Shown: positions 36,179-47,387 of the stretch, one piece after another
Position numbering within the stretch: the first letter of the stretch is position 1
How the letters are laid out: the number at the start of each line of letters is the position of its first letter
Assembly: GCA_035772405.1 (NCBI GenBank)
Contig: JAYKKM010000065.1
Location: 1,274,001-1,338,000, forward strand
Source of the DNA: Chrysogorgia sp. JL179-B06
Lineage: Eukaryota > Cnidaria > Anthozoa > Scleralcyonacea > Chrysogorgiidae
Direction of reading: 5' to 3'
Length of the DNA: 64,000 bases
Notes under the pieces: model-generated
What the model saw: the letters and a program-made list of their open reading frames with translations, nothing else
Told to the model about the DNA's origin: nothing
Database searches by the model: none
Made by a program: the position numbers and the translations under genes

Positions 36179-39100
36179 ATGAGTCAGACTGTGAAAAACC
36201 CACTGACAAAAAGACGGGCGCATAAGACGAGTGCATCCGTTGAAAATTCACTAACAGATGAAGCGACCAACGTTCACGGCTTCTTTAGAGATCAAGAGGG
36301 ACAACCTGCAGTCGAAGACCTCGCACCGTCAACGCATCTGTTGGATCGAGCACTGAGAGGGTTCACAAGGTCCTATGGAGTCGAGGTGATTGACGACAGA
36401 GACATCAATCAGGTAAACGCTAGTAGAAGTGCTGTCACTAACCTTTTGAGACGTGAGCTGGGTGAGACCAACGGAATGAAAGTGGTAGAGACAGTCAAGG
36501 TCACTTTTGAGAAAGTTTTAGAGCGTGATAAGACCACATACAAAACTGCCTACTTTAACAGCGAAACGTTCGTCGTCATTAACGAGCATGACATCGAGGG
36601 TGTCGCCAATCGTGGGTCGGAGCAGATTTTGACGCGGATAGCTGGGTGGTTATCTGAGGGGTCTGGATGGACTATCGACAAAATAGATGCGCACTACGTC
36701 AACGTCGCTATTTACAGACCTTTGCATGGGAGTAGCTACATTGCGTTGCCAAAGGAGCTGTGCAACAGTATGAAGGGTCTGATAAATGTAAATAACGATG
36801 ATGACAACGAGTGCTTTAGATGGTGCCACCTCGCACACAAATTTCCTGTTGGAAAAAACTCTGACAGAACGTCAAAGTACGTCAGACATGTCAGTGAGCT
36901 GAACTACGACGGAATCGACTTCCCAGTCGCACTCAAAGACTACAACAAGATCGAAAAGGCAAACGATATTAGCATAAATGTTTTTGGGTATGAAGATAAG
37001 CAGCCATTCCCTGTGTACGTTTCTAAGGAAGCGTATCCCGACCATATGGACCTATTGTTGATAACTAACGACGTGGGCAACAAGCATTATGTATACATTC
37101 GCGATTTTAACAAATTCATGCACCGGCAGACAAAGCACGAGGCGAGAAAGCACTTTTGTAGGTATTGTTTGCAGTGTTTTACCCGAGCGGACGTGCTCGA
37201 ACGCCATGTGGAAGTATGTTTGGTCATTAATGGGAAGCAAGCTATTAAAATGCCGCAAAAAGGTGCGAAAGTGAAATACGAGAATTTTAGCAGACAATTA
37301 AATGTACCATTTGTGGTGTATGCAGACTTCGAGGCTATCACACAGAAGGTGCACACAACAAAGCTGTCAAGCGAGTGTAGCTACACAAACGCTTATCAGA
37401 GACACGTTGACTGTGGCTATGGGTATAAATTAGTTTGTTGCTATGACAATGAGTACAGTAAGCCAGTAAAAGTGTATCGCGGTGAAAACGCAGTCAACAA
37501 GTTCGTTGGGGAGATGTTAGAAATTGTCGAATATTGTAAAGAGACATCTGAGAGTCACTTTAACAAAGAAATGATACTGACTGATGCCGATAAGAAGAAC
37601 TTTGACGAGGCTAAGAGTTGTCATATTTGCAGTGTTGAGTACACTGGTGCTGACGTTAGAGTGAGAGACCACTGTCACGTGTCAGGTAAGTATAGAGGGT
37701 CTGCGCATCGTCAGTGTAACGTGAACTTTAAGTTGACTGACAAAATCCCTGTGATCTTTCATAACTTACGTGGCTACGATAGTCATTTCATTATGCAGGA
37801 GATTGGCAAGTTTGGTCAAGACATAAACGTGATACCAAACAACATGGAGAAGTACATGGCGTTCATGCTTGGAAAAAACTTGGTATTTTTGGACAGCTTT
37901 CAGTTCATGAGTAGTGGTCTAGACAACTTGGTGAAGAACCTACCAAGAGACGCTTTCAAATACACGTCAGAAGTGTTTCGTGATGAGGGGTTGGCACTAA
38001 TGACAAGAAAGGGGGTCTACCCCTACGATTATATGGACTCCTTTGATAAATTCGACGAATGCGAGCTACCCTCCAAAAAGGACTTCTACAGCGTTCTGAA
38101 TGATGAGCATATTACGGAGGAAATGCACGAGCGCGCCATCGATGTGTGGGACTACTTCGACGTTGAAAGTATGGGTGGGTATCACGATCTGTACTTGAAA
38201 AGCGATGTGCTCTTGCTTGCCGACGTTTTTGAGAACTTTAGAAAGACATGCCATCGTGAGTACAAATTAGACCCGTGTCATTATTTTACATCGCCCGGAT
38301 TGGCTTGGGACGCCATGTTAAAGATGACTGGAGTAGAACTCGAATTATTGTCCGACATTGACATGTTTCAGTTCGTAGAATTAGGTATGCGTGGTGGTGT
38401 GAGCTACATATGCAACAGACATGGCGTGGCGAATAATAAGTACATGGAAGGGTATGACAAAGAGCGAGAGTCGAAGTATTTGATGTACCTTGACGCCAAC
38501 AACTTGTATGGATGGGCAATGAGTCGAAGTCTACCCACGGGCGGCTTCAAGTGGTTGACTGAGAAAGAAATAGAAAAAGTTAATCTGCACGACTATCACA
38601 ACAATAGTAAAAAAGGTTTACTGCTCGAGGTCGACTTGGAGTACCCAACCCATTTGCATGACCTACACAACGATTACCCGTTGGCTCCCGAGAAGATGGA
38701 GATAACCGTTGACATGTTGTCGGAGTACTGCACGAAAATCAAAAATAAGTTTAACGTGAGTGTTGGTGGTGTGAAGAAGCTGGTGACTAATTTGATGGAC
38801 AAAAAAAAGTATGTGTGTCACTACGGAAATCTGCAGTTGTACATGGATCTTGGATTAAAAATCAATAAGATTCACAGGGTCCTGCAGTTTGACCAGTCCA
38901 AGTGGTTGGGTAAGTACATCGACTTTAACACAGTCAAAAGAACTGCGGCTAAGAACGCTTTTGAGAAGGACTTCTTCAAGTTGATGAACAACAGTGTGTT
39001 CGGAAAAACGATGGAAAACTTGAGGAAGCGTGTGGACGTAAGATTAGTGACCACTGCGAAGAAATTAGAAAAGCTTGTCTCGAAGCCGACGTTCGTGTCT

Positions 39101-39772
39101 TGCAAAATATTTAGCGAGAACTTAGTCGCTGTCCACAAAGTTAAAGAAACGTTGACACTAAATAGACCTGCATATGTGGGTATGTGCATACTAGACTTGA
39201 GTAAAACGCTGATGTACAATTTTCACTACAATTATATTATGAAAAAGTACTCTAGCGACACCTGTAGATTGCACTTCACTGACACTGACAGTCTGTTGTA
39301 CTCAATCAAAACTGACGACGTTTATTCCGACTTTATGATGGAGTGCGAAAAGTTCGACAATAGCGACTATCCTGCAGACAGCCCATTCTTTTTTAGAGAG
39401 AATAAGAAAGTTATTGGGAAGATGAAGGACGAGTGCGCTGGAACGCCAATTGTCGAGTTCGTCGGGTTGCGCAGTAAAATGTACAGCTATTTGAAAGAGG
39501 GTGGAGGCGGCGGGAAAACCGCTAAAGGTATTAGAAAGAATATAATTAAAAAAGTGATCAGACACGAAGATTACAAAAGTGTGTTACTTGAGCAGAAACA
39601 ATTGCGACACACAATGAAGACCATTAGAAGTGTCAAACATCAGCTCGGTAGTTACGAAATTAATAAAGTGTCGCTATCCTGTTTTGATGATAAACGATAC
39701 CTTTTAGAAAATGGTATTGACTCCTACGCGTATGGTCACAAAAACATTGAAGTGAGAGGCAACAAACGCTGA
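36179..39772 (+). CDS. polB: Protein-primed family-B DNA polymerase, 1,197 aa
   Basis: This is the hallmark replicase of Polintons, priming at the terminal protein on linear ends. Proofreading blocks: YADFEAI (Asp383, Glu385), HNLRGYDSHF (Asp533 vicinity) and YLKSDVLLLADV (Asp676 vicinity). Polymerase blocks: motif A YLDANNLYGWAM (Asp772), motif B KLMNNSVFG (Lys934 to Gly942) and motif C DTDS (1035..1038). Extra modules: a C2H2-like finger at 327..345 (CRYCLQCFTRADVLERH) and an endonuclease VII/HNH-like Cys-His segment at 481..515 (CHICSVEY ... RDHCHVSGKYRGSAHRQCN), both often seen in this subfamily. The N-terminal 300 residues have no recognised domain. All catalytic residues are present. 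The last codons and stop fall within the right terminal repeat. Confidence 0.96.
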   Translation: MSQTVKNPLTKRRAHKTSASVENSLTDEATNVHGFFRDQEGQPAVEDLAPSTHLLDRALRGFTRSYGVEVIDDRDINQVNASRSAVTNLLRRELGETNGMKVVETVKVTFEKVLERDKTTYKTAYFNSETFVVINEHDIEGVANRGSEQILTRIAGWLSEGSGWTIDKIDAHYVNVAIYRPLHGSSYIALPKELCNSMKGLINVNNDDDNECFRWCHLAHKFPVGKNSDRTSKYVRHVSELNYDGIDFPVALKDYNKIEKANDISINVFGYEDKQPFPVYVSKEAYPDHMDLLLITNDVGNKHYVYIRDFNKFMHRQTKHEARKHFCRYCLQCFTRADVLERHVEVCLVINGKQAIKMPQKGAKVKYENFSRQLNVPFVVYADFEAITQKVHTTKLSSECSYTNAYQRHVDCGYGYKLVCCYDNEYSKPVKVYRGENAVNKFVGEMLEIVEYCKETSESHFNKEMILTDADKKNFDEAKSCHICSVEYTGADVRVRDHCHVSGKYRGSAHRQCNVNFKLTDKIPVIFHNLRGYDSHFIMQEIGKFGQDINVIPNNMEKYMAFMLGKNLVFLDSFQFMSSGLDNLVKNLPRDAFKYTSEVFRDEGLALMTRKGVYPYDYMDSFDKFDECELPSKKDFYSVLNDEHITEEMHERAIDVWDYFDVESMGGYHDLYLKSDVLLLADVFENFRKTCHREYKLDPCHYFTSPGLAWDAMLKMTGVELELLSDIDMFQFVELGMRGGVSYICNRHGVANNKYMEGYDKERESKYLMYLDANNLYGWAMSRSLPTGGFKWLTEKEIEKVNLHDYHNNSKKGLLLEVDLEYPTHLHDLHNDYPLAPEKMEITVDMLSEYCTKIKNKFNVSVGGVKKLVTNLMDKKKYVCHYGNLQLYMDLGLKINKIHRVLQFDQSKWLGKYIDFNTVKRTAAKNAFEKDFFKLMNNSVFGKTMENLRKRVDVRLVTTAKKLEKLVSKPTFVSCKIFSENLVAVHKVKETLTLNRPAYVGMCILDLSKTLMYNFHYNYIMKKYSSDTCRLHFTDTDSLLYSIKTDDVYSDFMMECEKFDNSDYPADSPFFFRENKKVIGKMKDECAGTPIVEFVGLRSKMYSYLKEGGGGGKTAKGIRKNIIKKVIRHEDYKSVLLEQKQLRHTMKTIRSVKHQLGSYEINKVSLSCFDDKRYLLENGIDSYAYGHKNIEVRGNKR

Positions 39773-39881
39773 AAATAGTGAACAAACGGACTAATCTATT
39801 ATTAACAGGTGGCAATAACCTAATTTGCATAACAGGTGGCAATTTTATCACGCGTGAGACACTTTTACGATACATAAATTT

Positions 39882-40392
39882 GTAAAAATGTTTAAACGAC
39901 TATTTTTTTAAATGTGATTTGACAAATTTGTGAAAATGTTGAAACGACACTTTCTATTTTTTAAATGTGATTTAACAAATTTGTGAAAATGTTGAAACGA
40001 TTATTTTTTTAAACGTGATTTGACAAATTTGTGAAAATGTTGAAACGGCTATTTTTTAAATATGATTTGACAAATTTGTGAAAATGTTGAAACGATTATT
40101 TTTTAAATGCGATTTGACAAATTTGTGAAAATGTTGAAACGACACTTTCTATTTTTTAAATACGATTTAACAAATTTGTGAAAATGTTGAAACGGCACTC
40201 TCTATTTTTTAAATGTGATTTAACAAATTTGTGAAAATGTTGAAACGACTATTTTTTAAAATGTGATTTGACAAATTTGTGAAAATGTTGAAACGATTAT
40301 TTTTTAAATGTGACTGAAAATTTTGAAACGACTATTTTGAAACGTGACTGAAAATGTTGAAGCGACTATTTTTAAACGTGACTGAAATGTGA
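39882..40392. repeat. Subterminal tandem array (right)
   Basis: Mirror image of the left array: units with 'gaaaatgttgaaacg' and 'aaatgtgatttgacaaatttgtg'. Unit number differs slightly between the two ends, suggesting slippage after or during element replication. Confidence 0.9.
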
Positions 40393-40496
40393 TTTGGTAT
40401 AAATTCAGTATTGTTTCACGAGTCTTGTGCGTGTTTGACATTAATCGGTGGAGAGTGTGGGGAGGGGTGCGTCAAGCCTAACTAACGACTGCTGTA

Positions 40497-40669
40497 GTAG
40501 TATAGAACATGGCGGTGCGAGCTTATTCGACGTTATCCACAAGTGTGGGCACCGTGGCATCGCTAATTTTTGCGCTAAATCGCGATTTGGCGTAGAAATT
40601 AACGCTGCTATGGCACTCGCATTTGTGGTTGGCGTCGCTGAGCTCGCACCGCCATGTTCTATACTATCC
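40497..40669. repeat. Nested inverted pair of the terminal motif (right)
   Basis: Copies of 'tagtatagaacatggcggtg' and its inverse bracket about 120 bp that match the left nested unit (22026..22198). See the left copy for the structure. Confidence 0.85.
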
Positions 40670-41080
40670 ATTTGGATAAACATCACCACTAGAATCAAAA
40701 TCTAGTGGGTTTTTTTTCGCGCGTGAATTTGTGAGACAGTAGCAGAACGTGTTGGTGGTTTGTTGAACAAAAATGTGAAAATGCTGAAATGACACTTTCT
40801 ACTTTTTTTAAATATGGCTAAAGTAGCGTAAAGTCTAGCGAAAGTTGTGATTTTTTAGTATTTGGCATCAATTGAGTAGAAAACGTGGGAGGGGTGTCTA
40901 GATTGACTAATGATTACCATAATAGCACAGAGAGTGAGGCTGTGAGCTCACCAATGTCGATTGTAAAACATAAATACCAAAACATTGCTGAGTTGTGGCT
41001 CGGCACGAATTTGGTGATGTTTTGGCGTTTATATCACGGTTGGCGTCGACTGAGCTCGCACCGCCATGTTCTATACTACT

Positions 41081-41086
41081 TATATA
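41081..41086. repeat. Right target-site duplication TATATA
   Basis: Identical to 21609..21614; followed by unrelated 'catcatgttag' flank. Confidence 0.9.
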
Positions 41087-41662
41087 CATCATGTTAGTTA
41101 TACCTGTCAGTTTATAACTACAGTCAGTGGATGCCTTGCCTTTTTGTGTGAAACTATATCAAATTTCATCAACACGTTGCCTATGTTTGGTCGTAAATGA
41201 CTCTTTTCAACAATATGATTTTGCAACACGTTTTAAACAATTTAATCACATTTATCGTTATGTTATGGTTATTTTGGCTGTTTAGTAATTGTTTATTTTT
41301 TGTGCATACCTAAACTGTTGCCAGACTTCTCTTGGGTTTCATCAATCCGTAGACGGCGAGGTGCAAAATCAAAAGCATCTTTTACTGGCAAAAAAATATA
41401 TCATTATAGTCTGGTCACATGTAGTTATAGTCTTCATTTTAAGGTACAAGTTATTCATTCGAAATGAAACACCATAACGGTAATAATTAAGACAAATATC
41501 TTAATACTATATTTTAAGTAAATTAAGGTGGCTCTCTATGGTTTTTGAAAAGGAAAAAACATTGCAAAGTGAATATTCTGGAAAAGAATGAAACTTAAGT
41601 TATTGAGTAACTTTCAGGGTATCATGTACTGTCAATAGATAAAGTGTTACGTCACATCTTAC

Positions 41663-41833
41663 TTTTATATTTTTTGTGCAACCAATGTTGTTCAAGGTGA
41701 CGTAATTTTTGTAGGCTTCGCCAATTGCCAGAGGTGCTCCAAGGAATTTGAGTGCTGATGGCAGATGAAAACCCAAGACATCGCCACACAAGCATTTTCT
41801 CACACTAAACTGTCGGTTGAAAAACACCTTTCC
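41663..41833 (-). CDS. Host exon, unassigned (possibly 3' part of the ATPase gene)
   Basis: A 171-nt minus-strand segment (57 codons) is open between an acceptor TTTACAG and a donor GTAAGATG. It encodes GKVFFNRQFSVRKCLCGDV and ends NNIGCTKNIK. It contains no domain I recognise. The strand and position suggest it is a downstream exon of the gene at 45113..47168, with the hAT-like insertion lying in the intron between them. Confidence 0.5.
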
Positions 41834-42539
41834 CTGTAAATGTCTGTAGTTAATACACGCATGTTACCATTCTTATAAGCAATTGCTTGTTTCTATAATA
41901 TTTATTTTATTGTTAAGTAAATTAAGACATGAATGCCCATATTTGGACATATGAATTAATTGCTGTAGAAACTTTACCTATTCTGCAGGGGCGGATCCAG
42001 CCCAAAATCTGACTGTTGCAAATTTGTGAAGTGTATTATTGTAGGGGGGTACGGGGGCATTCCCCCCCGGAAAATTTTGAAATCTAGAACCTCTCTAACG
42101 CGATTTCCCGCAATCTGAGCGCACATTTACAGCTAATTTTGCATCAAGAACGGTTCGAATTTTCCGCAAAAACAAAGAATCAAATATAATTTAGAGTAAC
42201 ATTTCATGTTATCTTATATTTATGAAAAAAACACACTAAACACTGTCAACAATATCAAACTATTTGTGCAAAGCATTACAATAGTACTGTATCGATTGAC
42301 CAACTTACCTGCCCTTACTGTACTTATAAAAGTACAGTAAAAGTACTTATAAAAGTACCTGCTCTTCCACGTCACACAAAAAATTTATGCAAGGTAGATG
42401 CTTAATAATTTTTTTTCTGTACAAAACAGTTATACTAATTTACTAGGCAGCAACCCCACTAAGATATATGCTTTTAAAGAAATGATGGTTGTACAGAAGC
42501 ACAAAATTTAGGAGCTTTCACTGCACAGGTACAGAATAA

Positions 42540-42990
42540 TCAGTTTCAAATCATCAGCTTGGTGCTGCAACAGCAGCATAGTAGCAAGGGAAGATATTTA
42601 ATTTAAAATCATCATGATACAGCAGCACGAGGATGCAGTATTTAGGAAAGTTATTTACATGTAGTTCAAAATCATCTTGATACAGCAGCAGAATGACAGT
42701 TAGGAAAGTTATTTAATTGAAAATCATCTTGATACAGCAGCAGAATAGCAGTTATATACAACAGCCAAATAGTGGTCAGTAAGCAAAAGCAGTTCAAAAT
42801 CTTCTTAAGACAGTCGGGTTAGGAGAAAAAACCAGTTCAAAGTCATTAATATAGTACAGCAGTCAAATACACTGTAGTGATCAGGAGGGAAAGCAATTCA
42901 AAATCATCTTGAGACAGCTGCTCAGCCAAAAAGTGGTTGGGCAGAAAAAGCAGCTCAAAATCATCTTAGTACAGCAGCCAAATAGTGGTA
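42540..42990. repeat. Degenerate tandem repeat inside the hAT-like element
   Basis: About nine units of roughly 45 to 60 bp share 'aaaatcatcttgatacagcagc' with variable spacers. Several units are clearly diverged. No coding function is apparent. Confidence 0.8.
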
Positions 42991-43484
42991 AGGAACATGT
43001 TCATTTGAATAAAAATTAACAATATATACTGTCGCTTAATAGAAACATAGCATAGCCAACAACATTCTTTCTCAAGACTACAACAACCTGGACAATCAAC
43101 TTCACACATCTAAGGAAGTTTAATGGAACTTGATAGTGACATGAGACATAGAAATGAGGAAAATTGGCAGAAGCATTATTGTGAGCTTCTGCAACAATAG
43201 CCTTTATTGGATCTTCTTTTGTCAAATGTTTGAGTGCATTATTTGACAAATACATAGACAAATACATAGCAAATGCATTTCCTTTGTGATGAAATAATTA
43301 TAATAATAATAATAATAACATGCAGCTATAATTTGACTGGTTAATACTTGGTCATTGAGCTAGTTAATAAAAACATTGCTGCTATCAATCAAGGACCTGC
43401 CTATAAATGCACCTTTATTGTGCTGCTGCTCAACCAAATGGATGTAAGGAATATATAATAGAGAGCATTCAGGTAAATATGACA

Positions 43485-43622
43485 TAGACCTCTTTCATAA
43501 TGGCACCCAAATTAAATATTCTTTTATATTCATTTAAATTAGCCTTTAAGACCTTGTTCGTGTGTCTGTAACATACAGTATAAAAGAATATTTAGAATGA
43601 CCGACATTATGAAAGAGGTCTA
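43485..43622. mobile_element. Small palindromic MITE nested in the hAT-like element
   Basis: Inverted ends TAGACCTCTTTCATAATG enclose about 100 AT-rich bases. The arms also share 'aaagaatattt'. This is a second-layer insertion. Confidence 0.65.
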
Positions 43623-45112
43623 CAGTGCAATAGAACAGGCATTAGACAGACAATTGCCATCTCCCGCAGTTCTAGAGGTGGTTTAAAGAGATTGATATAC
43701 CTGTAAGCACATAACACATTAGGCCCAATTCTGGTCAACTTGTATTAATTTATAGCAATGGAATAGTGAACACACAAGGCCGGTCTGAGGTCTGGCTGGC
43801 CTTGTGTAAACAATACACCCAACATTAATAATTATTGCTAGAACTATCAGTTTATACAAACTGAAAAGGTAATTTTAACGAACTGTAGTATAATAAGGTC
43901 TATTACTAAACAAAACTTGCTTTTGGACTATTAAACAAAGACCATTCATTTCTGACATTAATAATATTATATTAAAGACATATGTTCTCCAATCTGGCAA
44001 GCCACAAATTACGAACAGATGAAAACATATTCAATATAAACTAATTAGCGTAATATGTATTATTCATGAGCCGGCAGGCTTACATTGCCTGTACCTTTTT
44101 GTCCTTTATACTGGGTCGTGATTTGAAGACCGGCGGACAATTTCCTGGCTGTGTCGAAACTGCAACTTCGAAAAATAATAAGTACGATAATCGACGTCCT
44201 TCTTGTTAAATTTACTTGTGAGAAGTTGTTCGCAATGGTGTACAATAACATCCATCTTCAACAGTTGTTGTAAAACGTTGGAAGCCATTGTGATTGAACA
44301 AAGGCTGAAAATGGACGAACGTTGGTAGCAAACCATATCACATCATCGGAAAGTTAATAGCGATTGCTTGCTATTGCGACATCTGTTGCAAACTGTTGCA
44401 AAATCCGGTGTTGTGATTGGTTTGCAACACAAAACGCGTCGTGCAACATGCTATATTTAGCGCAACTGTTGCAGTCGGCAATCGTCCGACGCGCCTTTAG
44501 CGCGATGCTAGAATGGCTAGAGTAAAAACCTAGCCTGCGTGCAGGCTTGGACTCTCCCGGAAGCTGGAGGGCGGCCGGAAGCTGGAGGGTCCACAGGCGT
44601 TTTTTAGGCGAGAAGGGCGCGGGCGGTTGGGGCGAACAAGCATTTCAGGCTATGGAATCGCGGGTTTGGGCGCGCCACCAATGATCCGGTAAGGGTCTGG
44701 TAACTAAAGTATGATATATCATGATTCGCGCCGCAAATGAGGCCACGCAGTTTTGAATTGGTATTGCATTTACCAATCCGTGACTGTGAATTGGTATTGC
44801 ATTTAAATTTCTAATTTAATTACAATTTCCTCTGCAAATTCTGACTGTTGCAAATGCAACAGTTGCAACACCCTAGATCCGCCCCTGTTCTGCATGACAA
44901 GTTCGATAACGGCACACCTTAGGGCGTGTAAAACAATCAAAGCACTTCCCGTCAAATCCAATGATTTAAGGTGTGCCGTTATCGAACTTGTCATGCAGAA
45001 TAGGTAAAGTTTCTACAGCAATTAATTCATATGTCCAAATATGGGCATTCATGTCTTGTGCTTTGATTGTTTTACACGCCCTAACCTAGTCTAAAATAGA
45101 CAATATACACAC

Positions 45113-47168
45113 CTTGTCTGGATTTTCTGTCACTTTTCTAACCAAGTCTTTGGTAAGCTCCTCCATAGCAACGTTTTGCAAGTCTGGAACAGCTTGATGG
45201 TTGGCGTGGGCATCTTTTTTATCATTCTCCACAAGTTCGTTATGGTGTGGAAGCACTACAGTAGTCATCCACTGCCTCAAAATGGGAAACAGTTCTTCCT
45301 TAAGTCCCAGCTTCTCGATCATCTGAAAAAACAAGTAACTTTTAATAGCTATATAATTTGCAGAGTAAAAGCAATTGCTCGAGCTGTGGTACTCTGGTGT
45401 ATATCAATAATTTGGGCTAGAAAGATCTTATTACTTTCTCTACACTCGTACAGCAGGTGTGCATATGTCATATGCCTGTCTTTTAACTGAAGTGAACCTC
45501 TTCACTCTCTAACCTTATTTAAAATCAATGTAATGTTTGACATGTGAGGCGCATGCATTGCATGTACTTCTTCACACTATGTATATAAAACCAATGCATA
45601 ATTGCATCGTGCTCTCATGTCTAGACCATCCACTTCCTCTATTGCGTTCAGAACTTCACTGAACACTTCGTCATCCTGACTATTTGCAAAGTTCTGCCGC
45701 AGTTCTATGATGACATCAACACTATTCATGACTGTCACCATCACTGCCTTCATCTCCGTTTGCAAAGCCAAGCTTCTATTCAAGGCGTGCTTACCCTGAG
45801 CTAATTTTTTAAACAGGATAACCACGATCCTAGAAAAACCCCCATAATTATATACAAAAACATACAGTAATAAAGTAATAAAAAACTGGAGGAAGCACAA
45901 TGTTTATATGCATTATATATCTTTAGAAAACATGTCACATGCTTCAATCAAGTCATGGAAGCACGCGGGAAGTGCTTATCCTCGTTACTTGTGCCTTGCA
46001 AGTATACAACTCTTACCGCAATAATTTCCCCTTGTCTTTTTGAAACTTTTTGAAACTGCCGTCGGATTCATCGTAACAACAGGCACTGTCCGTGGGTTCA
46101 TGTAACCATTTCTGCTTCTCATAGTTTTCTTGTTTGACTAAACATAATACAAAAAACAATTTTTAACGAATTTATATTTGTAAACGTTCATGAAGTATAT
46201 ACCGACTGTTTTAAGCAGCAAAGTTTTACCTTGTTAAATGAAGCAACCACTAATTTTCCTAAGATGGAGAAGTCACCAACGTCATCCCACCAAAATGGTA
46301 AACTCTGTCGACTAATGAGATCCATTGCTCCCGTTAACGTACATTCTACAATGAAACAAGTTGTATTTTTATACAAGTATATATCACGACATGATCAAAC
46401 ATGGGAATTACCCTGTCGACAATACCATGATTCTGATTTTGATTCTGTTCTCATCGTATGCAGTCGTCGAATGAGTGCATTGATTGTACTTACCTCCGAT
46501 CTTCTCACTGCCGTCGATTTCCCAGACACAGGTTGTCCATACGCCATTATCAGAGGTACACCGTCGTAAAGGTCCGATAGCTGCTCATAATGCACCGCCA
46601 AGCCAACGCCACCCAAAATAAGTAGTGCGGAAGGGAAGTTATCTCCCATATATTTTTTTGGGATACCGATCATCCGCCTAAGCGTCTCACCAGAGTCCAA
46701 ACATCCTGTAGACCAAAAAACTAAATTATTAAAGTTTTCATGGACAAAAAGGCCCAGTAATTGTCGAAAGCTGTTGTGATGTCCCATCTTTTCTGTCTAT
46801 TGTTAACTTGTTTTTGTATCTTTCAAATTGTACTCAGGTCTATTTGTACATGTTTATTTAACCATATATAGGCATATTGTAAACAATAACTTATGCCGGC
46901 ATAAGTTAATCATGTACAAGATCATTTGTTACACCTTAAGCCTGTAGCATGTCGCTTCAACCAATCGAACATCAATTGGTCATATAACCCAAACAATTTT
47001 TTCTCTTATTCATTTGAAAAATATTATGATTTACCACTTTTAATACGACAACGTTTTGGTGATTGCTGGTTCGATAGACCTACCTGAAATTTCAAATGAT
47101 GGCAAGCCATCAGCAGCGCTACCAATCATGCAGAATGGCGACTTTTCCGATGTCAATCGTCCCGCCAT
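45113..47168 (-). CDS. Host multi-exon gene for a P-loop ATPase (exons identified by eye)
   Basis: Minus-strand exons with GT-AG borders: 47168..47084 (ATG, MAGRLTSEKSPFCMIGSAA), 46705..46494 (VPLIMAYGQPVSGKSTAV, a Walker A P-loop), 46345..46230 (RQSLPFWWDDVGDFSIL, a Walker B-like FWWDDV), about 46137..46016 (GYMNPRTVPVVTMNPTAV, a sensor-like block), about 45830..45600 (helical) and 45322..45113. Phases between 46494 and 46345 do not join cleanly, so a small exon may be missing. The Walker A/B order suggests a multicopy ATPase gene family of cnidarian type in my memory, not a named enzyme. Substrate and role are unknown. Confidence 0.55.
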
Positions 47169-47387
47169 GTATGAGAGGGTAAAACGCAGTTAAGAGAGTA
47201 ACGGTTTAAAAAAGTGAAAGGGATAATATATTAGATAGTTCCGGAGGACTCTGATTGCATTCAATAGCGGCACGGAAACCAGTATACCTGTAATGTTTAA
47301 ACTCGAAATGTTTCGCAACTTTAAAAATTGCGTTTTTTCTTTGCTCACCTATTTTCGCAATCTGCCCGCACTTGTCTGCAGCCTTCT

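Larger units (their letters stand above)
21615..41080. mobile_element. Complete Polinton/Maverick element, 19,466 bp
   Basis: The element is defined by perfect TATATA target duplications, termini starting AGT, and terminal inverted repeats of about 1.3 kb. It has a protein-primed family-B polymerase, an RVE integrase with chromodomain, an A32-like ATPase and a compact capsid-like protein. This is the hallmark set of Polintons, which are regarded as endogenous relatives of dsDNA viruses (adintovirus-like). Gene order is three leftward/rightward blocks with very short or overlapping intergenic distances and no introns. Unusual cargo includes a thymidine kinase and a BRO-N nuclease fusion. Near-identical repeats and mostly open frames point to a young insertion, although the ATPase deletion and the A11 frame break argue that this copy is not fully functional. 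Confidence 0.93.
39762..41080 (-). repeat. Right terminal inverted repeat, 1,319 bp
   Basis: Reverse complement of the left repeat, with a 28-bp extra segment near 39808..39836 and a few single-base differences. It begins within the polymerase stop region and ends CTATACTACT at 41080. It contains the mirrored tandem array (39882..40392) and nested inverted pair (about 40497..40669). Confidence 0.92.
41996..44887. mobile_element. hAT-like DNA element, 2,892 bp, 5-bp target duplication
   Basis: Ends CAGGGGCGGATCCAG and CTAGATCCGCCCCTG form imperfect inverted repeats of about 13 to 15 bp. TTCTG flanks both sides (41991..41995 and 44888..44892). The intact palindrome arm at about 44992..45010 shows the empty site with a single TTCTG. 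CAGGGGC termini are typical of hAT elements, which usually give 8 bp; the 5-bp duplication is unusual. No transposase frame is visible inside, so it is a non-autonomous copy. It contains a tandem repeat (42540..42990) and a nested small palindrome (43485..43622). Confidence 0.8.
41925..45082. repeat. Palindromic locus interrupted by a hAT-like element
   Basis: The right arm (about 44967..45058) is the reverse complement of the left arm, which is 41925..41995 plus 44888..44921 once the inserted element is removed. Outer 24-bp blocks 'gggcgtgtaaaacaatcaaa' are likewise inverted (44922..44945 and 45058..45082). Because the right arm lacks the insertion, it preserves the pre-insertion sequence and proves the insertion borders. 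Confidence 0.8.

Noticed and set aside
40448..40705. 85-codon frames in both terminal repeats on both strands
   Set aside because: They are repeat sequence around the nested inverted pair; both strands are open because of the palindrome.
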